Origin: an uncultured Rivibacter sp.
GTDB taxonomy: Bacteria > Pseudomonadota > Gammaproteobacteria > Burkholderiales > Burkholderiaceae
NCBI GenBank assembly: GCA_946481025.1
Contig: CAMLNA010000074.1
Coordinates: forward strand, 1 to 20,858
Length of the DNA stretch: 20,858 nt
Direction of reading: 5' to 3'
Below are positions 6,878-15,756 of this stretch, piece after piece. The number at the start of each line of letters is the position of its first letter. The stretch's first letter is position 1. The notes beneath the pieces were generated by a model. That model was given only the letters and a program-made list of their open reading frames with translations. It did no database searches and was not told the origin of the DNA. Both the position numbers and the translations under genes were made by a program.

Positions 6878-9613
6878 TCAAGACACCTTGTAGCGGAATT
6901 GCCCGTCCTTGCCGGCGCTCACCTTCACCTTCTGCAGTGCGGCACCCTCGGCCAGGCGGGCGAGCACGTGCTCGGCCACCTCGGGCAGCAGCGTGCCGTT
7001 CAGGATGTGGTCGACGTTGCGGGCGCCGGTGTCGACCTCGGTACAGCGTGACAGCACCGTCTCGACGAGCAGGTCGTCGTACAGGAACTGCGCGCCGTGG
7101 TTGGCCAGCACCCGCGCGGCAATGCGGTCGAGCTTCATGCGGATGATGCGTTCGAGCACGTCATCGCCCAGCGGGTAGAACGGCACCACCTTCATGCGGC
7201 CGATGAAGGCCGGCTTGAACGCCTTGTACAACTGCGGCCGCAGCATCTCGGCCAGCGCGTCGGCATCGGGCAGCTCCTCGGCCGGCTTGTTGAGGCAGGC
7301 CTGCATGAGCGCGCCGGAGCCGACGTTGCTGGTGAGGATGATGACGGTGTTGCGGAAGTCGATCTCGCGGCCTTCGGCGTCGTCCATCACGCCCTTGTCG
7401 AACACCTGGAAGAACATCTCCAGCACGTCGGGGTGGGCCTTTTCCACCTCGTCGAGCAGCACCACGCTGTAGGGCTTGCGGCGCACGGCTTCGGTGAGCA
7501 CGCCGCCTTCGCCATACCCCACGTAGCCCGGAGGCGAGCCTTTGAGGCCGCTCACGGTGTGGGCCTCCTGGTACTCGCTCATGTTGATGGTGATGAGGTT
7601 GCGCTCGCCGCCGTAGAGCACGTCGGCCAGTGCCAGCGCGGTTTCGGTCTTGCCCACGCCCGAGGGGCCGACGAACAGGAACACGCCCTTGGGCTTGTTC
7701 GGGTCCTCGAGGCTGGCGCGGGCGGTGCGCACCCGTTGCGCCACCGCCTCGATGGCAAACGGCTGGCCGACCACCCGCGCCTCGAGCGAGGGCTTGAGCT
7801 GCAGCACGGCCTTGATCTCGTCCTTGACCATCTTGCCCAGCGGAATGCCGGTCCATGCGGCCACGATGCCGGCGGCCACGGTGCCGTCCACCTGCATCGG
7901 CACCAGCGGCACCTCGCCCTGCAGCGCCGTCAGCTCGGCGAGCTTTTCCGCCAGGGCCGCACGCTGCGGGCTCGCGGCGGGCGCCGCGGTGTCCTTCTTG
8001 CGCCCCTTGGCTGCTCCCTTGGCCGGCTCGGCAGCGCCCTCGGTGACGAGCTCCGGCACTTCTTCGGCCGGCTGCGCCTCGACCCGGCTGCGCAGTTCGC
8101 TGATCTGCTGCACCAGGGCTTTCTCCTGCTCCCAGCGCGACTCGCAGGCGGCCAGCTCGGCCTGGGTGATGGTGCGGCTCGTGGCCAGCTCCGCCAGTCG
8201 CGTGCCGTGGTCGGCACCGGCCGCGCGCTCGCGCTTGAGCGCCTCTTCCTCGGCGGCCAGGCGCTCCAGCTTGCGCCGCGCCTCTTCGATGGGGGCGGGC
8301 GTCGCGCTCTGGCCCAGCGCCACCTTCGCGCAGGCCGTGTCGAGCACGCTGATGGCCTTGTCGGGCAGTTGCCGGCCGCTGATGTAGCGGGCCGACAGGC
8401 GCACCGCCTCGGTGATGGCCTCGTCGAAGATGCGCACGTTGAAGTGCTTCTCCATCAGCGGGCGCATCCCGCGCAGCATGGCGCAGGCGAGCTCCTCGCT
8501 CGGCTCCTCGACCTTCACGACCTGGAAGCGCCGCGCCAGGGCGGCGTCCTTCTCGAAGTACTTCTTGTACTCACCCCAGGTGGTGGCGGCCACGGTGCGC
8601 AGCTCGCCGCGCGCCAGTGCCGGCTTGAGCAGGTTGGCCGCGTCGTTCTGCCCGGCCTGCCCGCCGGCGCCGATCATGGTGTGCGCCTCGTCGATGAACA
8701 GGATGATCGGATGCGGGCTCTTCTTCACCTCGTCGATCACGTTCTTCAGGCGGTTCTCGAACTCGCCCTTCACGCTGGCGCCGGCCTGCAGCAGGCCCAT
8801 GTCGAGCACGTGCAGCGCCACGCCCTGCAGCGGCGGCGGCACGTCGCCCGACGCGATGCGCAGCGCCAGGCCTTCGACCACGGCCGTCTTGCCCACGCCG
8901 GCTTCGCCGGTGAGGATGGGGTTGTTCTGGCGACGGCGCATCAGGATGTCGATCACCTGGCGGATCTCGGCATCGCGGCCGATCACCGGGTCGACCTTGC
9001 CGTCCTTCGCGCGCTGCGTGAGGTTGGTGGTGTACTGGTCGAGCGCGGGCGTCTTGCCGGGCGCGGCCGGCTGCGTGCCGTCGGCTTCTTCGTCGCCGCC
9101 GGGCGCCGGGGCATCTGCCTCGCGCAGCACCTGCTGCGCTTCTTCGGAGCCACGGGTGAGCTTGTCGAGCTGGTGCTTCAGGTCGTCGAGCTTGAACCGC
9201 GCGAAGAGCTTGGAGCCGCGATAGGCCAGCTGGCTGAGCGAGGGCTCGGTCAGCAGCGCGAGCAACAGGTGGGCGCTGCGGATGCGCACGTTGTGCGACT
9301 CCAGCGAGGCGATCAGCCAGCCGTGCTCCAGCAGCACCGGCAGGTGGGCGCTGAACACCGGCGTGCGGGTGTTGCCGGCCTTGAAGCGGCCGATCTCCTG
9401 TTCGAGGTCGCGCTGCAGCTCGGTGTGCGAGATGCCGCTGTGGCGGCACAGCAGGCTGAAGTCGCTGGCCGACTGTTCCAGCAGCGCGAGGAACAGGTGC
9501 TCCAGGTCGACCTCATAGTGGCCGCGCGCCATGCACAGGCTGGCGGCGCGCTCGGCCGCGCGGCGGGTGGTGTCGTTGAGCTTGGAGATCAGCGTTTTCA
9601 GGTTGGTGGACAT
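6878..9613 (-). CDS. tssH: TssH/ClpV, T6SS sheath-disassembling AAA+ ATPase
   Basis: The 911-residue protein has full ClpV architecture. The N-domain (about 1-150) binds the contracted TssB/TssC sheath. NBD1 has Walker A GEAGVGKT at 236-243 and Walker B ILFIDEAH at about 304-311. A coiled-coil middle region (about 440-510) is followed by a Lys/Ala/Pro-rich low-complexity linker (about 511-550). NBD2 has Walker A GPSGVGKT at 649-656 and Walker B VVLLDEVEKAH at 717-727, and a C-terminal lid ends the protein. It unfolds contracted sheath in the cytoplasm so subunits can be reused. The N-terminal MSTNLKTLISKLND supports the ATG at 9613. No good Shine-Dalgarno is visible before it, so expression may depend on translation from tssG, 45 bases upstream. 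Distinguished from ClpB by the ClpV-type N-domain and the T6SS context. Confidence 0.97.
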   Translation of the reverse strand: MSTNLKTLISKLNDTTRRAAERAASLCMARGHYEVDLEHLFLALLEQSASDFSLLCRHSGISHTELQRDLEQEIGRFKAGNTRTPVFSAHLPVLLEHGWLIASLESHNVRIRSAHLLLALLTEPSLSQLAYRGSKLFARFKLDDLKHQLDKLTRGSEEAQQVLREADAPAPGGDEEADGTQPAAPGKTPALDQYTTNLTQRAKDGKVDPVIGRDAEIRQVIDILMRRRQNNPILTGEAGVGKTAVVEGLALRIASGDVPPPLQGVALHVLDMGLLQAGASVKGEFENRLKNVIDEVKKSPHPIILFIDEAHTMIGAGGQAGQNDAANLLKPALARGELRTVAATTWGEYKKYFEKDAALARRFQVVKVEEPSEELACAMLRGMRPLMEKHFNVRIFDEAITEAVRLSARYISGRQLPDKAISVLDTACAKVALGQSATPAPIEEARRKLERLAAEEEALKRERAAGADHGTRLAELATSRTITQAELAACESRWEQEKALVQQISELRSRVEAQPAEEVPELVTEGAAEPAKGAAKGRKKDTAAPAASPQRAALAEKLAELTALQGEVPLVPMQVDGTVAAGIVAAWTGIPLGKMVKDEIKAVLQLKPSLEARVVGQPFAIEAVAQRVRTARASLEDPNKPKGVFLFVGPSGVGKTETALALADVLYGGERNLITINMSEYQEAHTVSGLKGSPPGYVGYGEGGVLTEAVRRKPYSVVLLDEVEKAHPDVLEMFFQVFDKGVMDDAEGREIDFRNTVIILTSNVGSGALMQACLNKPAEELPDADALAEMLRPQLYKAFKPAFIGRMKVVPFYPLGDDVLERIIRMKLDRIAARVLANHGAQFLYDDLLVETVLSRCTEVDTGARNVDHILNGTLLPEVAEHVLARLAEGAALQKVKVSAGKDGQFRYKVS

Positions 9614-9658
9614 GGGAACTGCAGGAGGGTGATGACAGCGATGTTCGTGACCCGGCGG

Positions 9659-10771
9659 CTACGCGGCCGCGAGGACTTCATAGGAAGCGTCGTTGCGGTC
9701 GTCGTTGCTCGCGCCGCTGTGCAGGAAGCTGTTGAGGCCGAGCGCCGCGCCGCCGTCGAGCGAGACGCCCAGCACGTCGGCCGCGCGCAGCACCAGGCGC
9801 ACTTCGTATTCGAGCGTGGTGCCGCTCACCAGCTGGAGCAGTTGCGAAAGCGCCCGCGCCGCCCGGCCGCCGGGCAGGAAGCGTTCGTAGTCGGCGCGCT
9901 TGAGCGGCCCGATGGACAGGCGCAACCGGAGGTCGCGCTGCCAGATGCGCTCGCCCATCACGGCGCTCTGGCCGAGCACGCCGTTTTGCTGCCCCAGCAG
10001 CGAGGCGCCTTCGGCGGGCAGGTCGAACCAGCGCCCCACGAACTGCTCGACCCGCACCGGCACGCGGAAGTATTCGGCCACCATGCGCTGCAGCTGCACC
10101 GGCGACACCGGCCGGCGCTGCAGCGTGCCGGCAAAGAAGGCGAGCGACTCGTCCTGCACGCCGCCGTCGGCCGCCAGGCGCTGGCGCAGCGAACGCTGAC
10201 CCAGCCCCGCCAGCGACAGCACCAGCGGCGTGAAGCGGTTGTGCCGGTCGGCCTGGTACTGGACCGCCAGGCGGTGCTTGCGCCAGGCCTCGTAGAACAG
10301 CACCAGCGCCCGGTGCTGGAAGATGTCGAGGAAGGCGCGCGCCGCGCGGTCGCGGTGCAGCACCTCGCGCTGCGCGAACAGCTCGGTGTAGAAGTTGGGC
10401 AGCGCGCCGCCCGCCCCCAGCAGGCCCATGAAGGCCGGCGTGATGCGCACCTGGGCGATGTCCCGGGTCCGCGGGCCGGCCGACGTTGCGGTTGCGGCTT
10501 GCTGCGCCGCTTCGGTGGGCAGTTCGAGGTCGACGTGGGGCCGCTCGGCCGGCACGGTGTCGAACTCGGCGATCTCGCTGGCAGGGAAGGCGAGTGACAG
10601 CGAATTGCGGAACTGCAGCTTGAGCGACAGCACCGCCGCGCGGTTGAGCCCTTCTTCATGGGCGAACCACTGCTCCAGCACCTGCACGGCCTGGAAGAAC
10701 TGGAAGCGGTGCGGCTGCTCGAACAGCCGCTCGATCACAGCAAGGGGCTGTCGCCGCTGCGGCGTGGACAT
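9659..10771 (-). CDS. tssG: TssG, T6SS baseplate protein
   Basis: The 370-residue product is TssG (ImpH/VasB family). The start region contains AVIERLFEQPHRFQFFQAVQVLEQW (shortened here), the family hallmark. The middle includes VRITPAFMGLLGAGGALP at about residues 95-112 and an FYTELFAQRE segment. TssG forms the wedge with two TssF copies and one TssE in the cytoplasmic baseplate. The ATG at 10771 is chosen because conserved residues begin directly after it; upstream residues in this frame belong to the overlapping tssF frame. It overlaps tssF by 37 bases, a sign of coupling, and clpV follows after 45 bases. The protein is of normal length with no apparent interruption. Confidence 0.94.
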   Translation of the reverse strand: MSTPQRRQPLAVIERLFEQPHRFQFFQAVQVLEQWFAHEEGLNRAAVLSLKLQFRNSLSLAFPASEIAEFDTVPAERPHVDLELPTEAAQQAATATSAGPRTRDIAQVRITPAFMGLLGAGGALPNFYTELFAQREVLHRDRAARAFLDIFQHRALVLFYEAWRKHRLAVQYQADRHNRFTPLVLSLAGLGQRSLRQRLAADGGVQDESLAFFAGTLQRRPVSPVQLQRMVAEYFRVPVRVEQFVGRWFDLPAEGASLLGQQNGVLGQSAVMGERIWQRDLRLRLSIGPLKRADYERFLPGGRAARALSQLLQLVSGTTLEYEVRLVLRAADVLGVSLDGGAALGLNSFLHSGASNDDRNDASYEVLAAA

Positions 10772-12585
10772 CGGATGATCTCTTCCTGCGTGCGCGCCGA
10801 CACGACAGCGAGCTGCGTGAAGCTGTTGGCGTGCACGTACAAACCGAAGAAGTGGTCGAGCACCTGCACGAACAGGCGCAGGCCGGTGCCGACGAAACCC
10901 TGCTCGTCGAGCGTGAGGCGCACCTCGGTGCCGCGCACGAAGGTCGGGAAGGGCTGGCCCGGCAGCCAGGCGGTGGCGGGCTTGAAGTCGATGGCGACCA
11001 GCGCCTCGATCTGCCGGCGCGTGACCGCGCTGCGCGGCAGGTCGTACAGCCGCAGCATCTCGCGGATGGCGTCGATGCCGCCGGCCGACAGCGACAGGTG
11101 GTTGAGCGACAGGTGCGAGATGAGCCGCCACAACGCGCCGCGGCCGCGCTCGAAGCGATGCGGCTGGGTGGGTCGGCGCAGCAGCACGATCTCGCGCGCG
11201 ACGCTGCCGCCTTCGAGGAACAGGTCGCCGCCGGCGTTGCCGAAGCTCAGCATGGCCGGCAGGTCGCGGTTGGTGGCGGTCACCTCGATCGACAGCGTGT
11301 CGGTCTGGGGCGAGGCCGGGTTGAAGTCGGCATCGACGATGGCGAGTTCACATTCGAAACCCGGGCTGTGCTCGGCCACGGTTTCGTCGCGGTGCGCATA
11401 CCAGTAGCGCGCCGCCTCGTCGCCCTCTTCGCCCGACAGGTCGTCGTGGCGCAGCGAATAGAACGGACGGAACTCATCGATGCTTTCGCCCTGCGGGCTC
11501 TGCCGCACCCGGAACACCTTGTCGATCGAGTAGACCTCGTAGGCGAAGGCGCGGCGCGAGTCGGGCAGCAGCGGGTAGCTCGCGCTCTGGTGCGTCACCC
11601 GGATGGGGTCGGCGTTCTGGCGGAACAGGTTCACCACCGGCGTGCAGCCGGTGAGCAGGTTGTCGCGGCCCACGGTTTCGAGCAGGCGGGCCTCGTCGGA
11701 GTCGGCGCGGATGCCGCCCATCACGAGGTGCAGCGTCACCGGGCCGGCACCGGCCTGCTGCACGGCGGGCGGCAGCGGGATGTCGATGAAGTTGAACTTC
11801 TCGGCGAAGGCGAAGTACTCGGTGAGCAGCCGGTACGCCGGGTGCGAACGGGCGCTGAAGTCGATGAGCGCCTCGTCTTCCGCAAAACCCACCGAGGCCG
11901 GCAGGGCAGGGCCGCCGCTGCGCCACGGGCCGGTGCCGGCCGCCTGCACCAGCACGCCCAGCACACGGGAGGTCAGCGCCTCGCGAAGGGTGCTCACCTG
12001 CGAGCCTTCGCCGTCGATGTAGAAGCGCAGCGACGCGGCGCCGAGCGCCGCCCAGCTGACCTGTGCCGACGTGAGTTCGAGCTGCAGCGACAGCACCGAG
12101 GTGGCCCCCCTGGGCAGCGGCGTGCCGTCGGGCGCCGACACGGCGCCGCGGAAGGCGGCGGACACGAGCCGCAACGGCAGCAACGGCAGGTCGTAGGCGG
12201 TGCGGAACTTGCACGCCACGCCCTTGATGGCCTTGGACACGAGCGTGGTGCCACGCGGCACCACCGCCGCCTTGCTCATCTGCGAAGCGCCGCTGCCGAG
12301 CTCGAAGCGCGCGATCGAGCACGAAGGAAACGGCCGCAGGTAGTGCGGATACAGGACGTCGAGGAACGTCTCGGTGAACAGCGGGAAGTCGTCGTCGAGC
12401 CGCTTGTGGATGCGCGAGGTGAGCAGCGCAAACGCCTCGATCATGCGTTCGACGTGCGGGTCTTCGCCGACGTCGCCGGAGAGCATCAGCCGTCCGGCGA
12501 TCTTGGGGTACTGCCGCGCGAAGCTGCCGGCATGCGCGCGCAGGAAGGCGAGCTCGCGCTCGTAGTGCGGCAGCAGTTCATCCAC
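10735..12585 (-). CDS. tssF: TssF, T6SS baseplate protein
   Basis: The product is about 616 residues and matches TssF (ImpG/VasA family). It opens with DELLPHYERELAFLR, continues with YPKIAGRLMLSGDVGEDPHVERMIE (quoted in part) and shows FPLFTETFLDVLYPHYLRPFPS near residues 65-90, all family signatures. TssF is a main wedge component of the baseplate, binding TssG, TssE and TssK. Two GTG codons are candidate starts: 12594 abuts the GAGG Shine-Dalgarno, while 12585 sits 9 bases from it and places M-D-E-L-L at the start as in relatives, so 12585 is preferred. It overlaps the tssE stop by 8 bases. No frameshift or missing block is apparent. Confidence 0.94.
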   Translation of the reverse strand: MDELLPHYERELAFLRAHAGSFARQYPKIAGRLMLSGDVGEDPHVERMIEAFALLTSRIHKRLDDDFPLFTETFLDVLYPHYLRPFPSCSIARFELGSGASQMSKAAVVPRGTTLVSKAIKGVACKFRTAYDLPLLPLRLVSAAFRGAVSAPDGTPLPRGATSVLSLQLELTSAQVSWAALGAASLRFYIDGEGSQVSTLREALTSRVLGVLVQAAGTGPWRSGGPALPASVGFAEDEALIDFSARSHPAYRLLTEYFAFAEKFNFIDIPLPPAVQQAGAGPVTLHLVMGGIRADSDEARLLETVGRDNLLTGCTPVVNLFRQNADPIRVTHQSASYPLLPDSRRAFAYEVYSIDKVFRVRQSPQGESIDEFRPFYSLRHDDLSGEEGDEAARYWYAHRDETVAEHSPGFECELAIVDADFNPASPQTDTLSIEVTATNRDLPAMLSFGNAGGDLFLEGGSVAREIVLLRRPTQPHRFERGRGALWRLISHLSLNHLSLSAGGIDAIREMLRLYDLPRSAVTRRQIEALVAIDFKPATAWLPGQPFPTFVRGTEVRLTLDEQGFVGTGLRLFVQVLDHFFGLYVHANSFTQLAVVSARTQEEIIRCPRRSGDSPLL

Positions 12586-13075
12586 GGCGTGCACCCTCTG
12601 CCTGCGGGCGGCCGCTGCGCACGTCGTACTGCTGGGTCATCGTGTGCAGCACTGCATCGAAGCTCACCGGCTCCTGCAGCGGATGCGCCTGCAGCAGCGC
12701 ATGGATCGCGAAGCGAAGGCGGTCGGTGGCACCCGGGTCGTTCTCGATGCTCACCCGCACCTGGGCCAGGCGCGGCTCATGACGCGCAATGGCACCTTCG
12801 AGCGAGCGGCAAATGGCGTCGCGGTCGGCCGAACTCACCATCGACATCGACACGAAGTCGTCGAGCCCGAAGGCCAGCAGCGAACGCTGCGACAGCGGGA
12901 AGCCCTTGAGGTCTCGCGCAAGCGTGCCTCGCCGGCTGTTGAGCAGGCTCTCCACGTCGCGTGCGACGCTGGCCTTCAGTTCGTCGATCGACAGCGTGGC
13001 CTTGACGGCCGAGCCGCCGGCACGCGCCGGATGGTCGATCAGGCGGTCGAGCAGCGAGGGGATGAAGCGATGCAT
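12578..13075 (-). CDS. tssE: TssE, gp25-like T6SS baseplate protein
   Basis: The 165-residue product is a gp25/GPW-like protein. It begins with MHRFIPSLLDRLID, the usual TssE opening, followed by SIDELKASVARDVESLLNSR, where the gp25 domain starts, and SLLAFGLDDF near the middle. TssE resembles phage T4 gp25 and joins the wedge where the sheath is initiated. The ATG at 13075 is preferred; a TTG at 13117 falls in the terminator stem and adds 14 unlike residues. The Shine-Dalgarno before the ATG is weak, in keeping with low baseplate stoichiometry. The gene lies downstream of the hcp terminator, so its transcription needs read-through or a separate promoter. The C-terminal coding end overlaps tssF. 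Confidence 0.9.
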   Translation of the reverse strand: MHRFIPSLLDRLIDHPARAGGSAVKATLSIDELKASVARDVESLLNSRRGTLARDLKGFPLSQRSLLAFGLDDFVSMSMVSSADRDAICRSLEGAIARHEPRLAQVRVSIENDPGATDRLRFAIHALLQAHPLQEPVSFDAVLHTMTQQYDVRSGRPQAEGARRG

Positions 13076-13115
13076 CTCTGACGCTTGTGCTGGTGCGCGG
13101 GTACTGCCATGCGCC

Positions 13116-13145
13116 AAAAAGAAGGGCGAGCCAGGCCCGCCCTTC
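13116..13145 (-). terminator. Intrinsic terminator downstream of hcp
   Basis: On the minus strand an 8-bp perfect stem (GAAGGGCG pairing with CGCCCTTC) with a 9-base loop is followed by TTTTT. It lies 19 bases past the hcp stop and before tssE. This is a normal rho-independent terminator and would reduce transcription of tssE and later genes relative to tssB, tssC and hcp. Confidence 0.8.
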
Positions 13146-13164
13146 CCGAGCTAACGCAGGACGA

Positions 13165-13683
13165 TCAGGAGAACACCGGAGCGTTCTTCTCGAGGCTCCA
13201 CTGCTTGGTGAGCTTCTTGCCGTTGCTGCCGTCGATCTTGATCTCGTCGTAGGTCCACTCGATGGCGGAATACTTGAGGCTGAAGGTCTCGCTGGGCACG
13301 CCTTCGCCGCTGACGACGTTGGACACCGACGACACGATCGCGTTCTTCAGCTTGATCTGCAGGTACTTCTTGCGCGTCTGGCTGCCGGCAGCGGTGTTGC
13401 CGCCATAGGCGCGATAGAAGTGGATCTCGACGTCCTTCACCACGGTGCCCGACGAGCAGGCCACCAGCAGCGACGGGGTGGAGCTGTCGATGTCCTTCGT
13501 GAACACCAGTTCGCCGTGCTCGACGCGCTCGGCAGTGTGGCCGCCCGAGGTGGACGACGTCGCCGACTTCGGCTGGCGGATCTGGTGCGAGAAGGAGGTC
13601 ACCTCGACGGTGTCCTTGTGGGTGTTGTCGCGGCTGTCGCCCTTGATGTCGCCGGCCTTGAAGTCGACGTAGATGTCTTTCAT
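13165..13683 (-). CDS. hcp: Hcp (TssD), T6SS inner tube protein
   Basis: The 172-residue product is Hcp. It opens with KDIYVDFKAGDIKGDS, continues with VTSFSHQIRQPKS near residues 28-40 and GELVFTKDIDSSTPSLL near 57-73, and has EIHFYRAYGG and YSAIEWTYDEI toward the end. Hcp hexamers stack into the inner tube, can carry small effectors in the lumen and are secreted. Length is normal for the family and there is no C-terminal toxin extension. The ATG at 13683 has GAGAGGA about 8 bases upstream. It lies 38 bases after tssC. The strong Shine-Dalgarno and a terminator just downstream fit the high Hcp demand. Confidence 0.97.
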   Translation of the reverse strand: MKDIYVDFKAGDIKGDSRDNTHKDTVEVTSFSHQIRQPKSATSSTSGGHTAERVEHGELVFTKDIDSSTPSLLVACSSGTVVKDVEIHFYRAYGGNTAAGSQTRKKYLQIKLKNAIVSSVSNVVSGEGVPSETFSLKYSAIEWTYDEIKIDGSNGKKLTKQWSLEKNAPVFS

Positions 13684-13721
13684 TGGTTTTTCCTCTCTGA
13701 GTCGGGTACTTCTCTACAGGA

Positions 13722-15212
13722 TCATCCCTTGGCCGACTGCGGGAGTTCCGCAACCAGGCGCAGGGACACGGTCAACTCGTCCAGCTGGAAGTGCGGACGA
13801 ATGAACGACACGGCTCGGTAGTGACCCGGGCGGCCGGGCACTTCCGACACCTCGACCCGTGCCTCGCGCAGCGGGTACTGAGCCTTGACGTCCTGGGTGG
13901 CAGCGTCGTCGGTGGTGACGTACTGGTGGATCCAGTTGTTCAGGAACACCTCGACGTTGTCGGCCGACGCGAAGCTGCCGATCTTGTCGCGCATCATGGC
14001 CTTCAGGTAGTGCGCGATGCGGCACACCGAGAACATGTATTGCAGCTGCGCGGCCAGCGCCGCGTTGGCGTTGGCGGAATCGAGGTCGTACTTCTTGGGC
14101 TTTTGCGTGGACTGCGCGCCGAAGAAGGCCGCGTAGTCGGTGTTCTTGCAATGCACCAGGGGGATGAAGCCCAGGTCGGAGAGTTCCTTCTCGCGGCGGT
14201 CGGTGATGGAGATCTCGGTCGGGCACTTGAGCGCCACCTCGCCGTCGTCCGTCTTGAAGGTGTGGGTCGGCAGGTCCTCGACCAGGCCGCCGCCTTCGAC
14301 GCCGCGGATCGCCGCGCACCAGCCGTAGCTCTCGAACGCCGAAGTCAGCCGCGCGCCAAAGGCATAGGCGGTGTTGACCCAGAGGTACTTCGAGTGGTCG
14401 CTGCCGTCCACGTCCTCGACGAAGTTGAAGCCTTCGGTCGTCGTGCCGTCCTTGGGGTTGTAGGGCAGGCGGCCCAGGAAACGCGGCAGCGTGAGCGCCA
14501 CGTAGCGGGAGTCCTCGGACTCGCGGAAGGACTTCCACTTGGCGTATTCCACGGTGTCGAACACCTTGGAAAGATCGCGCGGCTTGCCGAGCTCGGTGAA
14601 CGACTCCAGCCCCATCAGCTCGGGCGAAGCCGCAGAGATGAAGGGGGCGTGCGAGGCGGCGGCCACATGCGCCATCTGCTCCACGAAGTACATGTCTTCG
14701 GGCTGGCGGGTGATGTCGAAGTCGCCGATGAGCGCGCCGAACGGCGAGCCGCCGAAGGTGCCGAACTCTTCTTCGTAGACCTTCTTGAACAGGGCGCTCT
14801 GGTCGAAGTCGATCGCGGTCTTGAAGTCGCGGATCAGCTCCTTCTTGGTGGTGTTGAGCACCTTGATCTTCATCTGCTCGCCGGTGCTGGTGTGCTTGCA
14901 CAGGTAGTGCAGGCCGCGCCAGGTGCCCTCGAGCTTCTGGAACTCGGCCGCATGCATCACTTCGCTCAGCTGCTCGGAGATGAGGCGGTCGAGTTCGGCC
15001 ACGCGGGCGTCGAGCGTGGCCGAGAGGTTGTCGGACACCACCACGGTGCCCTGCATCACCTCGCGCACGAGCTCGGCGATGATGTCCTTCGCGCGGCTGT
15101 GCTCGGTCTGCGTCTTGGCGACCTTGCTCTGCGCGACGATGTCGTCGAGCAGGCTGGTCGTGGTGGCGGCGGCGGAGGAGGCTTCGGCCAGGGCTTGGGG
15201 TTGGGCGCTCAT
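13722..15212 (-). CDS. tssC: TssC, large T6SS sheath subunit
   Basis: The 496-residue product is the large sheath protein (VipB/EvpB/ImpC family). Signatures include FQKLEGTWRGLHYLCKHT at about residues 90-107, FGTFGGSPFGALIGDFDI at about 152-170, FLGRLPYNPKDGT at about 242-255 and the C-terminal sheath-fold end at about 450-490. TssC pairs with TssB to build the contractile sheath around the Hcp tube. The ATG at 15212 has GGAG about 8 bases upstream; an in-frame codon at 15242 falls within tssB and gives unlike residues. The tssB stop lies one base upstream, so the pair should be coupled and made in equal amount. No odd features. Confidence 0.97.
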   Translation of the reverse strand: MSAQPQALAEASSAAATTTSLLDDIVAQSKVAKTQTEHSRAKDIIAELVREVMQGTVVVSDNLSATLDARVAELDRLISEQLSEVMHAAEFQKLEGTWRGLHYLCKHTSTGEQMKIKVLNTTKKELIRDFKTAIDFDQSALFKKVYEEEFGTFGGSPFGALIGDFDITRQPEDMYFVEQMAHVAAASHAPFISAASPELMGLESFTELGKPRDLSKVFDTVEYAKWKSFRESEDSRYVALTLPRFLGRLPYNPKDGTTTEGFNFVEDVDGSDHSKYLWVNTAYAFGARLTSAFESYGWCAAIRGVEGGGLVEDLPTHTFKTDDGEVALKCPTEISITDRREKELSDLGFIPLVHCKNTDYAAFFGAQSTQKPKKYDLDSANANAALAAQLQYMFSVCRIAHYLKAMMRDKIGSFASADNVEVFLNNWIHQYVTTDDAATQDVKAQYPLREARVEVSEVPGRPGHYRAVSFIRPHFQLDELTVSLRLVAELPQSAKG

Positions 15213-15213
15213 G

Positions 15214-15729
15214 TCAGTTCTCCTCGGGCTTGGCTTCGGCACCGAGCTTCTGGAGCTTTTCGGTGTTGGTCAGCACGTCGGCCAGGATGTCCTCGAGCTT
15301 TTCGTTGCCGGCCAGCTTGTTGCGCAGGTCGGACAGCTTGGTGCGAGCCTCGAGCAGCTTGCGCAGCGGCTCGACCTGCTGCACCACCGCCTCGGGGCGG
15401 AAGTCGTCGATTTCCTTGAACTCGAGGTTCACAGCGAACTCACCGCCTTCGGGGCTGAGCTTGTTCTTCACGCGGTACGACGCCTTGGGCGCCATGCCTT
15501 CCATCACCTCGTCGAAGTTGTCGAGGTCGACGTTGACGAACTTGCGCTCCTTGAGCTTGGGCAGCGGGTTGTTCGGGTCCTGCTGGCCGGTGAAGTCGCC
15601 GACCACACCCATCACGAAGGGCAGCTCCTTCTGCTCGATCGCGTCGCCGATCTCGACGTCGTAGGTGAGCTGCACGCGCGGCGGGCGCACCTTCTCGAGA
15701 CGCTTTTGCACACTGTCTTTCTTGGCCAT
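15214..15729 (-). CDS. tssB: TssB, small T6SS sheath subunit
   Basis: The 171-residue product is the small sheath protein (VipA/ImpB family). It opens with MAKKDSVQKRLEKVRPPRVQ and includes LPFVMGVVGDFTGQ at about residues 36-50 and a DNFDEVMEGMAP segment at about 70-82. A helical C-terminus contains LRNKLAGNEKLEDILADV; the ClpV-recognised element of the sheath is on TssC, so ClpV contact is not assigned here. The ATG at 15729 has AAGGA 7 bases upstream. It follows the TPR lipoprotein gene after 27 bases. Confidence 0.97.
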   Translation of the reverse strand: MAKKDSVQKRLEKVRPPRVQLTYDVEIGDAIEQKELPFVMGVVGDFTGQQDPNNPLPKLKERKFVNVDLDNFDEVMEGMAPKASYRVKNKLSPEGGEFAVNLEFKEIDDFRPEAVVQQVEPLRKLLEARTKLSDLRNKLAGNEKLEDILADVLTNTEKLQKLGAEAKPEEN

Positions 15730-15756
15730 GGTGAGTCCTTTGGCGGAACTGTTGGG

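Noticed and set aside
7097..10597. Very long open frame on the plus strand (1166 codons) across clpV and tssG
   Set aside because: It is the mirror of two clearly real genes on the minus strand. Its translation is rich in His, Arg, Gly, Ala and Val with no domain signature, as expected from GC-rich antisense frames.
10831..12909. 692-codon plus-strand open frame across tssF and tssE
   Set aside because: Shadow of tssF; composition is typical of an antisense frame and no start context is seen.
13791..15419. 542-codon plus-strand open frame opposite tssC
   Set aside because: Antisense shadow of tssC; the reverse frame has all the sheath signatures.
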